NCBI RefSeq assembly: GCF_001281525.1 | Contig: NZ_LGCI01000005.1 | Location: forward strand, 499,950-563,949 | From: Lysinibacillus macroides | Lineage (GTDB): Bacteria; Bacillota; Bacilli; Bacillales_A; Planococcaceae | Direction: 5' to 3' | Length of the DNA: 64,000 nucleotides | In this document: piece by piece, positions 1 through 9,785 of the stretch | Layout of the letters: every line of letters begins with the position of its first letter | Position numbering within the stretch: the stretch's first letter is position 1 | Made by a program: the position numbers and the translations under genes | Notes under the pieces: model-generated | The model's database searches: none | Told to the model about the DNA's origin: nothing | The model's input: only the letters and a program-made list of their open reading frames with translations

Positions 1-1
1 G

Positions 2-703
2 GAACAGGCACTTGAAATCGCAGAAGCTTTAGTACGCAGTGGAGCGATTGATATTATTGTTATTGACTCTGTTGCAGCCTTAGTGCCAAAAGCAGAAATT
101 GAAGGGGATATGGGGGATTCTCATGTCGGCTTACAAGCTCGTCTAATGTCACAAGCTTTACGTAAACTGTCAGGAGCGATTAATAAATCCAAAACAATTG
201 CTATTTTTATTAACCAAGTTCGTGAAAAAATTGGTGTCATGTTTGGCAATCCAGAGACAACACCAGGTGGACGTGCGCTTAAATTCTATAGCTCTGTGCG
301 TTTAGAGGTACGTCGTGCAGAGGCAATTAAGCAAGGTAATGATATTATGGGTAACCGTACAAAGGTAAAAATTGTGAAAAATAAAGTAGCGCCACCTTTC
401 CGTACAGCAGAGGTAGATATTATGTATGGAGAAGGGATTTCTAAAGAGGGCGAAACAGTCGATTTAGGTGTAGAATTAGATATTGTGCAAAAAAGTGGTT
501 CTTGGTACGCATATGGGGATGAGCGTTTAGGTCAAGGACGAGAAAATGCGAAACAATATTTAAAAGAAAATCCTGCAGTAATGGAGGAAATCGCTAACAA
601 AATTCGTTCTTCCTATGGTATTGCTGCTGCTTCTTATACAATTGCTGCACATGAAGAGGAAGAAATGGACGAAGAATTACTGTCTCTTCTCGAAGAAGAA
701 TAG
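2..703 (+). CDS. recA: RecA recombinase (5' truncated by window edge)
   Basis: C-terminal part of RecA, the ATP-dependent strand-exchange protein of homologous recombination and activator of LexA cleavage. The reading frame is open from the first bases of the window, so the real start lies upstream. Visible are the Walker B strand [12 protein letters not shown], the L1 region around [20 protein letters not shown], the L2 region [22 protein letters not shown], and an acidic C-terminal tail ending [11 protein letters not shown] strong hairpin terminator follows directly. The next gene is rny, close to the B. subtilis order. Identification is certain from these motifs; the missing N-terminal part holds the Walker A motif and cannot be checked here. 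Confidence 0.97.
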   Translation, partial: EQALEIAEALVRSGAIDIIVIDSVAALVPKAEIEGDMGDSHVGLQARLMSQALRKLSGAINKSKTIAIFINQVREKIGVMFGNPETTPGGRALKFYSSVRLEVRRAEAIKQGNDIMGNRTKVKIVKNKVAPPFRTAEVDIMYGEGISKEGETVDLGVELDIVQKSGSWYAYGDERLGQGRENAKQYLKENPAVMEEIANKIRSSYGIAAASYTIAAHEEEEMDEELLSLLEEE

Positions 704-707
704 GATC

Positions 708-750
708 AATGCATTGCTCTTGCGCTAAAAGTAGGAGCAATGCATTTTTT
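708..750 (+). terminator. Rho-independent terminator of recA
   Basis: A perfect 12-bp stem (AATGCATTGCTC at 708-719 with GAGCAATGCATT at 735-746) is followed by a run of T. It lies 4 bases after the recA stop codon. Confidence 0.93.
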
Positions 751-1404
751 AGTTATCAGCGCTTCTAGCGGTGTGCAAGAAATGGAATTCAGATCCATAA
801 TCCTGCTCTGTTGTCTATATTATTGAATTTTTGTGTAGAATAAAGTAGAGGCAACGCTACAATGACTCCATAAATACTGTTGCCTAAAATAGGGCTTGGT
901 AAAAAAGCCATGAAATAGCTGCTATATCTCTTGAAAATATTTCTTATGTACTGGTTTTAAATAAATACTAGAATGCATAAAATATTTTCTAGTGTAAAAG
1001 TATTAGGAAAAATATTCAGTGAATGGATAGGACTTACTTTTTTCTTGATGAAGGCGCACAGACGCCCGTCTATCCTTGACAGAGCTTGAGGCTAGCTATA
1101 CAATAAAATATGTATAATTTCTGAATTATGACTTTAAATAGGCAGTACATTTGATTATATCTTCATTAAATAACTATTTTAATAAAGAGAAATTACAACT
1201 TTCAAAGCTTCCTAGTGAAGGGTCTAACGTTGTGATTCCTTTCCAGTGGATAACTAAATATCTACTGGATGAAGATACAGCCTTTGTGAATAGAGTGGAT
1301 TTTAGGTAAGTGTAACAAAAATCCCATGTTTTTTCACTAAGGATAACATTGATGTATGCGCCGACTGAAACTGTATTACCCAAATAGCAAGAGGAGGTGT
1401 TCAT
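751..1404. other. 650-bp intergenic region before rny
   Basis: No convincing gene. It holds a good sigma-A promoter (1076-1104), so rny would carry a leader of about 290 nt. A 52-codon open frame at 1151-1309 (TTG first codon) has protein-like composition but no ribosome binding site and may be a remnant. GGATAGGAC at 1025-1033 can pair with GTCTATCC at 1068-1075 around an inner GGCG/CGCC stem. The minus-strand frame at 1174-1404 has no support. Confidence 0.5.
1076..1104 (+). promoter_or_regulatory. Sigma-A promoter for rny
   Basis: TTGACA at 1076-1081 and TACAAT at 1099-1104, spaced 17 bp. The -35 is perfect and the -10 has one mismatch. The nearest gene downstream on this strand is rny, about 300 bp away. 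Confidence 0.7.
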
Positions 1405-2964
1405 ATGGATGGAATTACTATCATCTCCGCTTTGCTTGGACTCATCGTTGGTGCCGCTGTTAGCTATATCTACATGAAAAAAGTGAATGACTCAAAAATC
1501 ACTGGTGCTAAACATGTTGCTGAAACAATTGTTGAAGAAGGAAAACGACAAGCGGAGGCAATGAAAAAAGAAGCACTACTTGAAGCCAAAGATGAAACTC
1601 ACAAATTTCGTACTGAAGCAGAAAATGACATTCGTGAACGTCGTTTAGAACTTCAAAAACAAGAGAACCGTTTATTGCAAAGAGAAGAGAATCTTGACCG
1701 CAAGGATGATACTCTAAATAAGAGAGAAGCAGGCTTAGAGCGTAAAGAACATGCTCTAGCTGAAAGACAACAGCATATTGAACAGATGGAGAGCAAAGTG
1801 GACGAGCTCGTTGCATCACAAAAAACAGAGCTAGAACGTATTTCTGCTTTAACAAGAGATGAAGCAAAAACAATTATCTTAAATGAAGTAGAAAAAGAGC
1901 TAGCAACAGATATTGCTGTGATGACGAAGGAAGCTGAAACACGTGCGAAAGAAGATTCCGATAAAAAAGCACGTGAAATTTTATCATTAGCACTACAACG
2001 CTTTGCTGCAGATCACGTAGCAGAAACAACTGTATCTGTTGTGAATTTGCCAAATGATGAAATGAAGGGACGTATTATTGGTCGCGAAGGCCGTAATATC
2101 CGTACATTGGAAACATTAACAGGAATTGATTTAATTATTGATGATACGCCAGAAGCGGTTATATTATCAGGCTTTGATCCAATTCGTCGTGAAACAGCTC
2201 GACTTGCACTTGAAAAACTTGTCCAGGACGGCCGTATTCACCCTGCTCGCATAGAGGAAATGGTTGAAAAAGCTCGTCGTGAAGTGGATGAACAAATCCG
2301 TGAAACAGGTGAGCAAACAACATTTGAAATTGGTATTCATAATTTACATCCTGATTTAATGAAAATTTTAGGTCGTATGAAATATCGTACAAGCTATGGA
2401 CAAAACGTCCTAAAACATTCAATTGAAGTCGCCTATTTAGCCGGTTTACTTGCTGCTGAACTTGGTGAAGATGTAGCACTAGCTCGCCGTGCAGGCTTAT
2501 TACATGATATTGGTAAAGCAATTGACCATGAAGTGGAAGGTAGTCACGTTGAAATTGGCGTGGAATTAGCAACAAAATATAAGGAACATCCTGTCGTTAT
2601 TAATAGTATTGCTTCGCATCATGGTGATACAGAGGCAACTTCTGTGATCGCAGTATTAGTGGCTGCAGCGGATGCTTTGTCAGCGGCTCGTCCAGGTGCG
2701 CGAAGTGAAACACTTGAAAACTATATCCGCAGACTTGAAAAACTAGAGGAAATTTCAGAAAGCTATGATGGCGTAGAAAAATCTTATGCGATTCAAGCTG
2801 GACGTGAAATCCGCATCATTGTACAACCTGAAAAAATTGATGACTTAGCTTCCCATCGTCTTGCACGTGATATCCGCAAACGTATTGAGGAAGAACTAGA
2901 CTATCCAGGTCACATTAAAGTAACAGTCATTCGCGAAACACGTGCTGTGGAGTACGCGAAATAA
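1405..2964 (+). CDS. rny: Ribonuclease Y
   Basis: Membrane-anchored endoribonuclease that starts mRNA decay and processes operon transcripts in Firmicutes. The 519-residue protein has the family layout: an N-terminal membrane helix (about residues 5-24), a long charged coiled coil (about 35-185), a KH RNA-binding domain with [10 protein letters not shown] at 222-231, and an HD domain with the metal-binding H367-D368 in LLHDIGKA and a second HH pair in [15 protein letters not shown] lies 7-8 bases before the ATG. A terminator follows, so it is probably monocistronic from the promoter at 1076. RicA/YmcA, a subunit of the RNase Y specificity complex in B. subtilis, is encoded at 25.3 kb. Confidence 0.97.
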   Translation: MDGITIISALLGLIVGAAVSYIYMKKVNDSKITGAKHVAETIVEEGKRQAEAMKKEALLEAKDETHKFRTEAENDIRERRLELQKQENRLLQREENLDRKDDTLNKREAGLERKEHALAERQQHIEQMESKVDELVASQKTELERISALTRDEAKTIILNEVEKELATDIAVMTKEAETRAKEDSDKKAREILSLALQRFAADHVAETTVSVVNLPNDEMKGRIIGREGRNIRTLETLTGIDLIIDDTPEAVILSGFDPIRRETARLALEKLVQDGRIHPARIEEMVEKARREVDEQIRETGEQTTFEIGIHNLHPDLMKILGRMKYRTSYGQNVLKHSIEVAYLAGLLAAELGEDVALARRAGLLHDIGKAIDHEVEGSHVEIGVELATKYKEHPVVINSIASHHGDTEATSVIAVLVAAADALSAARPGARSETLENYIRRLEKLEEISESYDGVEKSYAIQAGREIRIIVQPEKIDDLASHRLARDIRKRIEEELDYPGHIKVTVIRETRAVEYAK

Positions 2965-2974
2965 TATTGAAAGT

Positions 2975-3015
2975 TAGAGGTTTCTTTAGATAAATATCTG
3001 GAGAGCCTCTTTTTT
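2975..3015 (+). terminator. Terminator after rny
   Basis: A GAGG...CCTC-based stem with a loop near 2995 and several G-U pairs, closed by a seven-T run at 3009-3015. Confidence 0.8.
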
Positions 3016-3169
3016 ACTGGAGTAGAAAGCTTTATTGACAACAGGATTATTATATTTTTGCTTAATTATCCTCCTAGCGTTACAATTAGGAATGTTATTC
3101 TAGGAGCGTTATGAACATAGCCTTATAATCGAAGAAAAGGCGTAATGGAAAGAAAGAGTGGTTGAAAAA

Positions 3170-3967
3170 ATGAAGGTTTTATTTATTGGTGATATTGTTG
3201 GTTCGATTGGTCGAGATGCAGTAGAAAAATATTTACCTCGCTTAAAAAAGAAATACAATGCTGATGTGGTCATTGCAAATGGTGAAAATGCAGCAGCAGG
3301 ACGTGGCATTACTCATAATATTTACAACAGCCTTTTACAAATGGGTGTAGATGTCATTACAATGGGCAATCATACATGGGATAATAAAGAGATTTTTGAT
3401 TTTATTGATGACGCAGATTATTTAATACGTCCTGCCAACTTTTCTAGTGAGGCTCCAGGGAAAGGCATGGTGCAAATTTCTAAAAACGGTGTGACATTAT
3501 CGGTGATTAATTTACATGGTCGTGTCTTTTTGCCTCCGCATGAAGATCCATTTGCGATGGCAGATCAATTAATTGAAGAGGCTCATCAAATATCGCCACT
3601 TGTCTTCGTGGATTTTCATGCAGAAGCGACAAGTGAAAAGATTGCGCTTGGTTGGCATTTAGATGGTAAGGCTTCAGCCGTTGTTGGTACGCATACACAT
3701 GTACAGACAGCCGATGCAAGAATTTACCCAAATGGTACAGCGTATATTACAGATGTCGGTATGACAGGCCCATATGATGAAATTTTAGGCATGATAAAGG
3801 ATAGTGTGATTTATAAATTCCAAACAAATATGCCAGCTCGCTTTGAAGTGCCGAAAAAAGGACGCGAGGTATTAAGTGGCTTCTTTGTAGAGATCAATGA
3901 TAAAACAGGAAAAGCTACTTATTGTGAACGCATTTACATTAATGAAGATTACCCATTTCAAGGGTAG
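3170..3967 (+). CDS. ymdB: YmdB metallophosphoesterase (cyclic-nucleotide phosphodiesterase family)
   Basis: A calcineurin-like phosphoesterase of the TIGR00282/YmdB family. B. subtilis YmdB hydrolyses cyclic nucleotides and affects biofilm and sporulation decisions. Metal-ligand motifs are visible in order: GDIVGS near the N-terminus, GENAAAGRG, MGNHTWDN, DFHAEATSEK and VGTHTHVQTAD. About 265 residues, the normal family length. I chose the ATG at 3170 because homologues begin MxxLFIGD; an in-frame GTG at 3158 would add four residues, and Shine-Dalgarno-like purines exist for both. It stands between rny and spoVS as in B. subtilis. Confidence 0.93.
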   Translation: MKVLFIGDIVGSIGRDAVEKYLPRLKKKYNADVVIANGENAAAGRGITHNIYNSLLQMGVDVITMGNHTWDNKEIFDFIDDADYLIRPANFSSEAPGKGMVQISKNGVTLSVINLHGRVFLPPHEDPFAMADQLIEEAHQISPLVFVDFHAEATSEKIALGWHLDGKASAVVGTHTHVQTADARIYPNGTAYITDVGMTGPYDEILGMIKDSVIYKFQTNMPARFEVPKKGREVLSGFFVEINDKTGKATYCERIYINEDYPFQG

Positions 3968-4134
3968 AGAAGTCGAAATATGTTTGTGAACGGGTGTGGT
4001 AGGTTTCTTTGTCAAACTAGTCTATTTCCTTCTTGCGGAGCATAAAATGTGCTACGGACAATAACTTGAGGTCCAAAAAGGGGGACATAAGTTGTTGAGC
4101 GTAAACACTATTCGCGAAACGGGGAGGAATAATT

Positions 4135-4401
4135 GTGGATTCATTAAAAGTATCATCACGCTCTAATCCAAATTCAGTTGCAGGTGCATTAGTCGCGGTA
4201 ATCAGAGAAAAAGGGCAAGCAGAAATGCAAGCAGTTGGGGCAGGTGCACTTAACCAAGCCGTGAAAGCAGTGGCCATTGCACGCGGATTTGTAGCGCCAA
4301 GTGGCACAGATTTAATTTGCGCGCCAGCGTTTGCCGATATTTTAATTGCTGGTGAAGAACGTACAGCCTTGAAGTTGCTAGTGGAAAAACGTATTCGATA
4401 A
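4135..4401 (+). CDS. spoVS: Stage V sporulation protein S
   Basis: A small Alba-fold protein of 88 residues, almost the exact length of B. subtilis SpoVS (86). It is required for progress of spore coat assembly and affects septation; the molecular role may be nucleic-acid binding. The conserved block NPNSVAGALVAV, the core QAVGAGALNQAVKAVAIARG and FVAPSGTDLIC identify it without doubt. The start is a GTG preceded by GGGGAGG at a spacing of 8. A strong terminator follows. Sporulation genes of this kind are usually under sigma-H, but I could not place a clear sigma-H promoter. Confidence 0.96.
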   Translation: MDSLKVSSRSNPNSVAGALVAVIREKGQAEMQAVGAGALNQAVKAVAIARGFVAPSGTDLICAPAFADILIAGEERTALKLLVEKRIR

Positions 4402-4415
4402 AAAAGTAATGAAGT

Positions 4416-4455
4416 AAAATGCCTTGTCACATAATAATGTGGCGAGGCATTTTTT
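4416..4455 (+). terminator. Terminator after spoVS
   Basis: The stem AAAATGCCTTGTCACAT pairs with ATGTGGCGAGGCATTTT through a 4-base loop and runs into a T stretch. Confidence 0.93.
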
Positions 4456-4664
4456 CGTCTTCCTGTTTACATATGATAGATGTCACTTGAAATAGGAACT
4501 TGATTTTGCTTAGATTTGAAAATTACAACTTTTTGAACAGGATGTTCAGTCAAAGGTCTGATTTTCGCCTAAATCGTTGAGAAACAATAGTGCAGAAGGG
4601 TTTCTTCGTGTTAAACTTATGAAGGAAAAATAATAGTATACATTGGATTTAAGGAGTTGTTGAC

Positions 4665-6404
4665 ATGTTACATCAGCTTTCATGGAAAGTCGGTGGGCAA
4701 CAGGGTGAAGGGATTGAGAGTACAGGCGAAATTTTCTCAATGGCAATGAATCGTTTAGGTTATTTCCTATATGGTTATCGTCACTTCTCTTCTCGAATTA
4801 AAGGTGGCCATACGAATAATAAGATTACAGTTCGTCCAACAGAAGTACGTGCAATTGCGGATGATTTAGATATTTTAGTGGCGTTTGATCAAGAAACAAT
4901 CGATGTCAATTATCAAGAGCTAACAAACACAGGTATTATTTTAGCCGATGCAAAATTTGACCCTGTGAAGCCAGAAGATTCACAGGCGCCATTATTTGCT
5001 GTGCCATTTACAGAAATAGCAGCGGAGCTTGGTACATCGTTAATGAAAAACATGGTGGCTATCGGAGCAACAGCTTCATTGCTTAATTTAGAGGATGCAG
5101 TGTTCCAAAATGTAGTCGATGATATTTTTGGCAGAAAAGGTGAAGAGGTTGTTCAAAAAAATATGGAGGCGATTGCACACGGCCATCAGATTATGAATGA
5201 GCTTTTAGGGGATCGTGTTGGAGAATGGGCGCTTGCCCCAGCAGATGGCAAACGTCGTATGTTTATGATTGGCAATGATGCCGTGGCACTTGGCGCATTA
5301 GCTGCTGGTACACGCTTTATGGCAGCATATCCAATTACGCCAGCCTCTGAAATTATGGAATACTTAATTAAAAAATTACCAAAATTCGGTGGTGCAGTCA
5401 TTCAAACAGAAGATGAGATTGCCGCAGCAACAATGGCGATTGGCGCTAACTTCGGTGGTGTTCGTTCCTTTACCGCTTCTGCAGGTCCTGGTCTATCATT
5501 GATGATGGAGGCGATTGGTCTTTCAGGGATGACAGAGCAGCCATTAGTGATTGTTGATACACAGCGTGGAGGTCCTTCAACGGGCTTACCAACAAAGCAA
5601 GAGCAATCGGATTTAATGGCAATGCTGTATGGCACACATGGAGAAATTCCAAAAGTGGTCATTGCACCTTCTACAATGGAGGAAGCATTCTTTGATACGA
5701 TTCAAGCGTTTAATATTGCAGAGGAGCTACAATTACCTGTTATCTTAATGACGGATTTACAATTATCATTAGGTAAACAATCTGTAGAGCCATTTGATTA
5801 CAGCAAAATTGACATTCGCCGTGGTAAAATTGTGACAGATGAGCTGGAAGAAGCGGCAGATAAAGCTTATTTCAAGCGTTATAAAGATACAGAGGATGGG
5901 GTTTCTCCTCGTGTGCTTCCTGGTACATTACATGGCATTCACCATGTGACAGGTGTGGAGCATGATGAAACAGGGAAGCCATCTGAAGCAACAGGCAACC
6001 GTCAAGTACAAATGGACAAACGTTTCCGTAAGCTAGCTCATTTAAAATTTGAGCAGCCTGTCTATACAAATACACCATATGATGACGCTGATATTTTATT
6101 AGTCGGCTTTAACTCAACGCGTGGAGCGATTGAAGAGGTGCGGGAACGATTAATTGCACAGGGTATAAAGGTTAATCATGCCCATATTCGCTTAATTCAC
6201 CCATTCCCATCTGCGGAAATGGCGCCTCTGATAGCACAGGCGAAAAAAGTCATTGTTGTAGAAAATAACTATACTGGCCAATTAGCTAATATTATGAAGA
6301 TGAATGTTGGGGGTCACGATAAGATCGCAACAATCACTAAATATAATGGTACACCATTCTTGCCAGGTGAATTAGAAAATCGTGTGAAGGAGTTGACTCG
6401 CTAA
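4665..6404 (+). CDS. korA: 2-oxoacid:ferredoxin oxidoreductase, alpha subunit
   Basis: Large subunit of a CoA-acylating 2-oxoacid (probably 2-oxoglutarate) ferredoxin oxidoreductase, which decarboxylates the oxoacid with thiamine diphosphate and reduces ferredoxin. The 579 residues fuse a gamma-type domain (about 1-190, starting WKVGGQQGEGIES) to the pyrimidine-binding alpha domain (about 200-420, with AAYPITPASEIMEYL and QTEDEIAAATMAIGANFGG) and a C-terminal domain II (about 460-579). AAGGAG lies before the ATG. The stop overlaps the korB start (TAATG), so the two are translationally coupled. Substrate preference cannot be read from sequence; the two-subunit layout matches Bacillus-type KorAB. 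Confidence 0.92.
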   Translation: MLHQLSWKVGGQQGEGIESTGEIFSMAMNRLGYFLYGYRHFSSRIKGGHTNNKITVRPTEVRAIADDLDILVAFDQETIDVNYQELTNTGIILADAKFDPVKPEDSQAPLFAVPFTEIAAELGTSLMKNMVAIGATASLLNLEDAVFQNVVDDIFGRKGEEVVQKNMEAIAHGHQIMNELLGDRVGEWALAPADGKRRMFMIGNDAVALGALAAGTRFMAAYPITPASEIMEYLIKKLPKFGGAVIQTEDEIAAATMAIGANFGGVRSFTASAGPGLSLMMEAIGLSGMTEQPLVIVDTQRGGPSTGLPTKQEQSDLMAMLYGTHGEIPKVVIAPSTMEEAFFDTIQAFNIAEELQLPVILMTDLQLSLGKQSVEPFDYSKIDIRRGKIVTDELEEAADKAYFKRYKDTEDGVSPRVLPGTLHGIHHVTGVEHDETGKPSEATGNRQVQMDKRFRKLAHLKFEQPVYTNTPYDDADILLVGFNSTRGAIEEVRERLIAQGIKVNHAHIRLIHPFPSAEMAPLIAQAKKVIVVENNYTGQLANIMKMNVGGHDKIATITKYNGTPFLPGELENRVKELTR

Positions 6405-7270
6405 TGGCAACATTTAAGGATTTTCGTAATACAGTGAAACCAAACTGGTGCCCAGGCTGTGGAGACTTCTCCGTACAAGCAGCTATTCAACGTGCTGCTG
6501 CAAATGTCGGCATTGAGCCAAATGAACTTGCTGTTATTTCAGGGATTGGCTGCTCAGGTCGAATTTCAGGCTATATCAATTCCTACGGTTTCCACGGGAT
6601 TCATGGTCGTGCATTGCCAATTGCACAGGGTTTAAAAATGGCTAATCGTGATTTACATGTCATCGCTTCTGGTGGTGATGGCGACGGCTTTGCTATTGGT
6701 ATGGGGCATACAATTCATGCCATCCGCCGTAATATTGATATTACGTATGTTGTGATGGACAACCAAATTTATGGCTTAACAAAAGGTCAAACTTCGCCAC
6801 GCTCTGCTGCTGGATTTATTACCAAATCTACACCAGGTGGTGCGATTGAGCCATCATTGAAACCATTAGAGGTAGCATTAACAAGTGGTGCGACATTTGT
6901 GGCACAGGGCTTCTCTACAGACATTAAAGAATTAACAGCACTAATTGAAGCTGGTATTAACCATAAAGGCTTCTCGTTTATCAATGTCTTTTCACCCTGT
7001 GTAACGTATAACAAAGTGAACACATATGATTGGTTTAAAGAAAACCTAACAAAATTAGCGGATGTTGAAGGTTATGACCACTCAGATCGTGGTATGGCGA
7101 TGCGTACGGTGATGGAGCACGAGGGCTTAGTAACAGGTATTATTTATCATGATACTGAAACAACATCGTATCAAGAAAAAGTACCTGGCTATTCTGAGCT
7201 ACCATTAACAGATATTGATATTAAAATGAGTGAGCATGATTTTAATAAGCTTGTACAAGAATTTATGTAA
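6404..7270 (+). CDS. korB: 2-oxoacid:ferredoxin oxidoreductase, beta subunit
   Basis: Thiamine-diphosphate-binding beta subunit, 288 residues, partner of the preceding alpha subunit. The N-terminal CPGCGD and GIGCSGR provide cysteines for an iron-sulphur cluster typical of these subunits. The cofactor motif GGDGDGFAIGMGH followed by MDNQIYGLTKGQ binds the diphosphate and magnesium. It overlaps korA by one base and is followed by a terminator, so korAB form a simple operon. No delta (8Fe-ferredoxin) subunit is present, as is usual for the two-subunit enzymes. Confidence 0.93.
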   Translation: MATFKDFRNTVKPNWCPGCGDFSVQAAIQRAAANVGIEPNELAVISGIGCSGRISGYINSYGFHGIHGRALPIAQGLKMANRDLHVIASGGDGDGFAIGMGHTIHAIRRNIDITYVVMDNQIYGLTKGQTSPRSAAGFITKSTPGGAIEPSLKPLEVALTSGATFVAQGFSTDIKELTALIEAGINHKGFSFINVFSPCVTYNKVNTYDWFKENLTKLADVEGYDHSDRGMAMRTVMEHEGLVTGIIYHDTETTSYQEKVPGYSELPLTDIDIKMSEHDFNKLVQEFM

Positions 7271-7280
7271 AACAAGAGGA

Positions 7281-7317
7281 AAAGCATTTGGGATGATTGT
7301 ATCTCAAATGCTTTTTT
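7281..7317 (+). terminator. Terminator after korB
   Basis: AAGCATTTGGGAT pairs with ATCTCAAATGCTT, followed by six T. Confidence 0.92.
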
Positions 7318-7523
7318 GTATTCGTGAATTGAACAAGAATAAATCATTGCTTTTATAGGTGAGCATTGCGCTTGCTGAGGTTGGCAATTTCCACCCAAAT
7401 GAAGTTAGTAACAGAAGTTCAATTTGTAGCGTTTTTATGTCATAAGGTATCATTCGCACCTGAGTAAACAAAATTGTATAATAAGGGTAATAACAACTGT
7501 TCATAAGTGAGGTGATACCATAC

Positions 7524-8531
7524 GTGAAATTGCGAAATCCACATGATAAGTTTTTTAAGGAATCCTTTGGAAATGTCGCTGTAGCGAGGGATTTTTTGTT
7601 GAATTATTGCCCACAGGAAGTATTGCAAGTATTAGATTTAAGCACACTAGAACCACAGAAGGATAGCTTTTTAACACCTGAATTAGAGGAAAGCTTCTCA
7701 GATTTATTATTTAAGGTAAATATTTGTCAGCGAGAAGGCTATTTATATTTATTGTTTGAACATAAGGGTTATCCAGATAAGGGTACAACCTTGCAGCTCT
7801 TGCGGTATATGTTGGATATTTGGGAAGCCAAGCGCGTAAAAGAACGTGCAAAGAAGCTCCCAATTGTCCTGCCATTGGTGATTTATCATGATGAAAGGCA
7901 ATGGAATTCACCAACCAGTTTGGGGGAACTACTTGATGGCTATGAGGAATTGCCAGAGGCAGTAAAGGCTTATGTACCAAATTTTAACTATTTATTTTAC
8001 GATTTATCTAACTATACAGATGAAGAAATACGAGGAGAAGTCCAAACACGTATTTTATTGACCTTATTCCGCGATATAAAAATTAAAAGCGGGGAAGCAG
8101 TTCTTTTATCTGTATTTCGCGCCTTTCGTTATTTAGAGGAGCTAGAAGACAAACAATCGGCAGTTGGTTATGTGGAAACGATGTTACGCTATATTTATGA
8201 AGGCGGAAACGATTTAACAAAAGAAGATATGAGCAAAATCATCAAACGTCTTGAAAACCATGAATTGAAGGGAAGTGACCTAGCAATGACATTGGCGGAG
8301 ATTTTAAGAAATGAGGGTCGTGAGGAAGGCAGACAAGAAGGTAGACAAGAAGGCGAAATGCAAGCTTTATCGAGAATGACAATTATTCAACTAACACAAA
8401 AATTCGGTGAGCTACCTGAGGAGCTAAAGCATAGAATTAGCCAAGCAAATATCGAAGCCCTCAATCAAATTGTATCCAATATTTTTACAATTAGTGATTT
8501 GGATGAAGTAAAGGGCTATTTATTTCAATAA
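7524..8531 (+). CDS. Rpn family recombination-promoting nuclease / putative transposase
   Basis: A 335-residue PD-(D/E)XK nuclease of the YhgA/Rpn family (PF04754). These are DNA endonucleases; some E. coli members are toxic, act against phage, and are inhibited by a protein translated from an internal start. The N-terminus HDKFFKESFGN is the family signature. D60 and the E79-x-K81 motif in LLFEHKG are the likely catalytic residues. Near the C-terminus is a Glu/Gly/Arg-rich repeat (EGREEGRQEGRQEGE) followed by a helical tail. The GTG at 7524 is chosen because GAGGTGAT sits 7 bases upstream; an upstream in-frame GTG at 7512 overlaps that site. A strong terminator follows. It marks the left edge of the accessory island. 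Confidence 0.87.
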   Translation: MKLRNPHDKFFKESFGNVAVARDFLLNYCPQEVLQVLDLSTLEPQKDSFLTPELEESFSDLLFKVNICQREGYLYLLFEHKGYPDKGTTLQLLRYMLDIWEAKRVKERAKKLPIVLPLVIYHDERQWNSPTSLGELLDGYEELPEAVKAYVPNFNYLFYDLSNYTDEEIRGEVQTRILLTLFRDIKIKSGEAVLLSVFRAFRYLEELEDKQSAVGYVETMLRYIYEGGNDLTKEDMSKIIKRLENHELKGSDLAMTLAEILRNEGREEGRQEGRQEGEMQALSRMTIIQLTQKFGELPEELKHRISQANIEALNQIVSNIFTISDLDEVKGYLFQ

Positions 8532-8566
8532 ACAAGACGAGGTTGTAGTTACCTCGTCTTGTTTTT
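8530..8566 (+). terminator. Terminator after rpn-type gene
   Basis: AACAAGACGAGGT pairs with ACCTCGTCTTGTT, followed by T5. The stem overlaps the stop codon region. Confidence 0.93.
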
Positions 8567-8746
8567 AGTATAACAACGCCATTGCATGTTTTTGAACAAT
8601 TTGTAAAAAGCGAAAAGCCTTTCTTTTCTTTTTAGAAGAATAGTGTAAAACCAGAATCGAAAATTGCTATATAAATTGAACTAAAGCTTCTATCTCCTTC
8701 AAAATGGGTAAAGTATACAAACTTATTGTCGAAAGGATGATCCCAC

Positions 8747-9262
8747 ATGTTACGCAATGAACAACGAGAAGAACTTCAAACGGCGATGCGACAAACAAAG
8801 GATAAGCGACTATTTGAGCGGTATCAGACTGTATTTCTACACCTTGAAGGAAAAAATAACGTTGAAATTGCGATGATCATTCAACGCAATCGAGCAACTG
8901 TTGGTGAATATATTAAAGCCTATAAAAAAGAAGGCATAACAGGTTTACGCATGGGGATTTCTACAGGTAAACCACATCGTTTGACCATCGAACAACGTGC
9001 TGAGTTGGCTGAGATTGTCACAACGAAAACGCCTGCTGATGTGGGATTTGCACCGTATACGAATTGGACGCTCGCGTTACTCGTTTCACTCGTGAAACGT
9101 GAATGGGCTGTGTCCTATTCTTTACGTGGCATGTCTAAATTATTAGAACGCATGCAATTTAGTCATACGCGCCCTACCTATACGTTGGCGAATGCGGACC
9201 CAGAAAAGCAAAAAACATTTAAAGAAGAAACATTTCCTGCTTTAAAAAAAGCTATTGTATGA
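8747..9262 (+). CDS. IS630-type transposase, frame A (helix-turn-helix part)
   Basis: The 171-residue N-terminal half of an IS630 transposase. It holds the helix-turn-helix DNA-binding region: KNNVEIAMIIQRNRATVGEYIKAY is visible in two adjoining segments, with a linker containing GISTGKPHRLT and a second winged-helix-like part. It ends in a TGA that overlaps the start of the catalytic frame by 8 bases, just after a run of seven A at 9244-9250. Fusion to frame B would need a +1 (or -2) shift. The same arrangement exists in the second copy, so it is a property of the element. Confidence 0.88.
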   Translation: MLRNEQREELQTAMRQTKDKRLFERYQTVFLHLEGKNNVEIAMIIQRNRATVGEYIKAYKKEGITGLRMGISTGKPHRLTIEQRAELAEIVTTKTPADVGFAPYTNWTLALLVSLVKREWAVSYSLRGMSKLLERMQFSHTRPTYTLANADPEKQKTFKEETFPALKKAIV

Positions 9263-9785
9263 GGAAATCGATCACCTTCTCTTTCAAGATGAGTCCATGA
9301 TTCGTGACTACCAAGCCATTCAAAAGTCATGGTTTCCAAAAGGGAAACAGCGTCAAATCCCCACATACGGTAAGCATCAAGGCGTGAAATTAATCGGTAC
9401 GTTAAATTATGAAACAGGTGAAATCTTCTGCGTCGAAGAAGAGAAATACGATGCAGAAGTCTTCCTGCGTTTCTTAGAAAAAGTCATTGCTCATTACCCA
9501 AATGGAAAAATTGTCATGATCCTCGATAACGCTCGCATTCATCATGCGAAGCTCATTCAGCCTTTTTTAAAGCTGCATCAAAATCGATTACAACTGGTGT
9601 TTTTACCACCTTACAGCCCGCAATTGAATTTAATTGAGGGGCTATGGAAATGGTTGAAAGACAGCGTCATTCATAATGTCTTTTTTTCAAGTACATCGCA
9701 AATCAAACTCGCTGTTCGTGAATTTATCCGTTGTCAAAGTGAAGATACACAAGGTATAATCGACCGACTTTGTGTTAGGTTCTAA
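9255..9785 (+). CDS. IS630-type transposase, frame B (DDE catalytic part)
   Basis: The 176-residue catalytic half of the transposase. The DDE triad is visible: D in FQDESMIRD, D in MILDNARIHH and E in LNLIEGLWKWLK. The core DDE_3 motif PPYSPQLNLIE is intact. The first usable in-frame start is TTG at 9255, but expression more likely depends on frameshifting from frame A. No disruption is visible, so the element may still be active. Confidence 0.9.
   Translation: MYEEIDHLLFQDESMIRDYQAIQKSWFPKGKQRQIPTYGKHQGVKLIGTLNYETGEIFCVEEEKYDAEVFLRFLEKVIAHYPNGKIVMILDNARIHHAKLIQPFLKLHQNRLQLVFLPPYSPQLNLIEGLWKWLKDSVIHNVFFSSTSQIKLAVREFIRCQSEDTQGIIDRLCVRF

Noticed and set aside
1151..1309. 52-codon frame before rny
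   Set aside because: Only a TTG start without binding site; no recognisable family. Mentioned as a possible remnant only.
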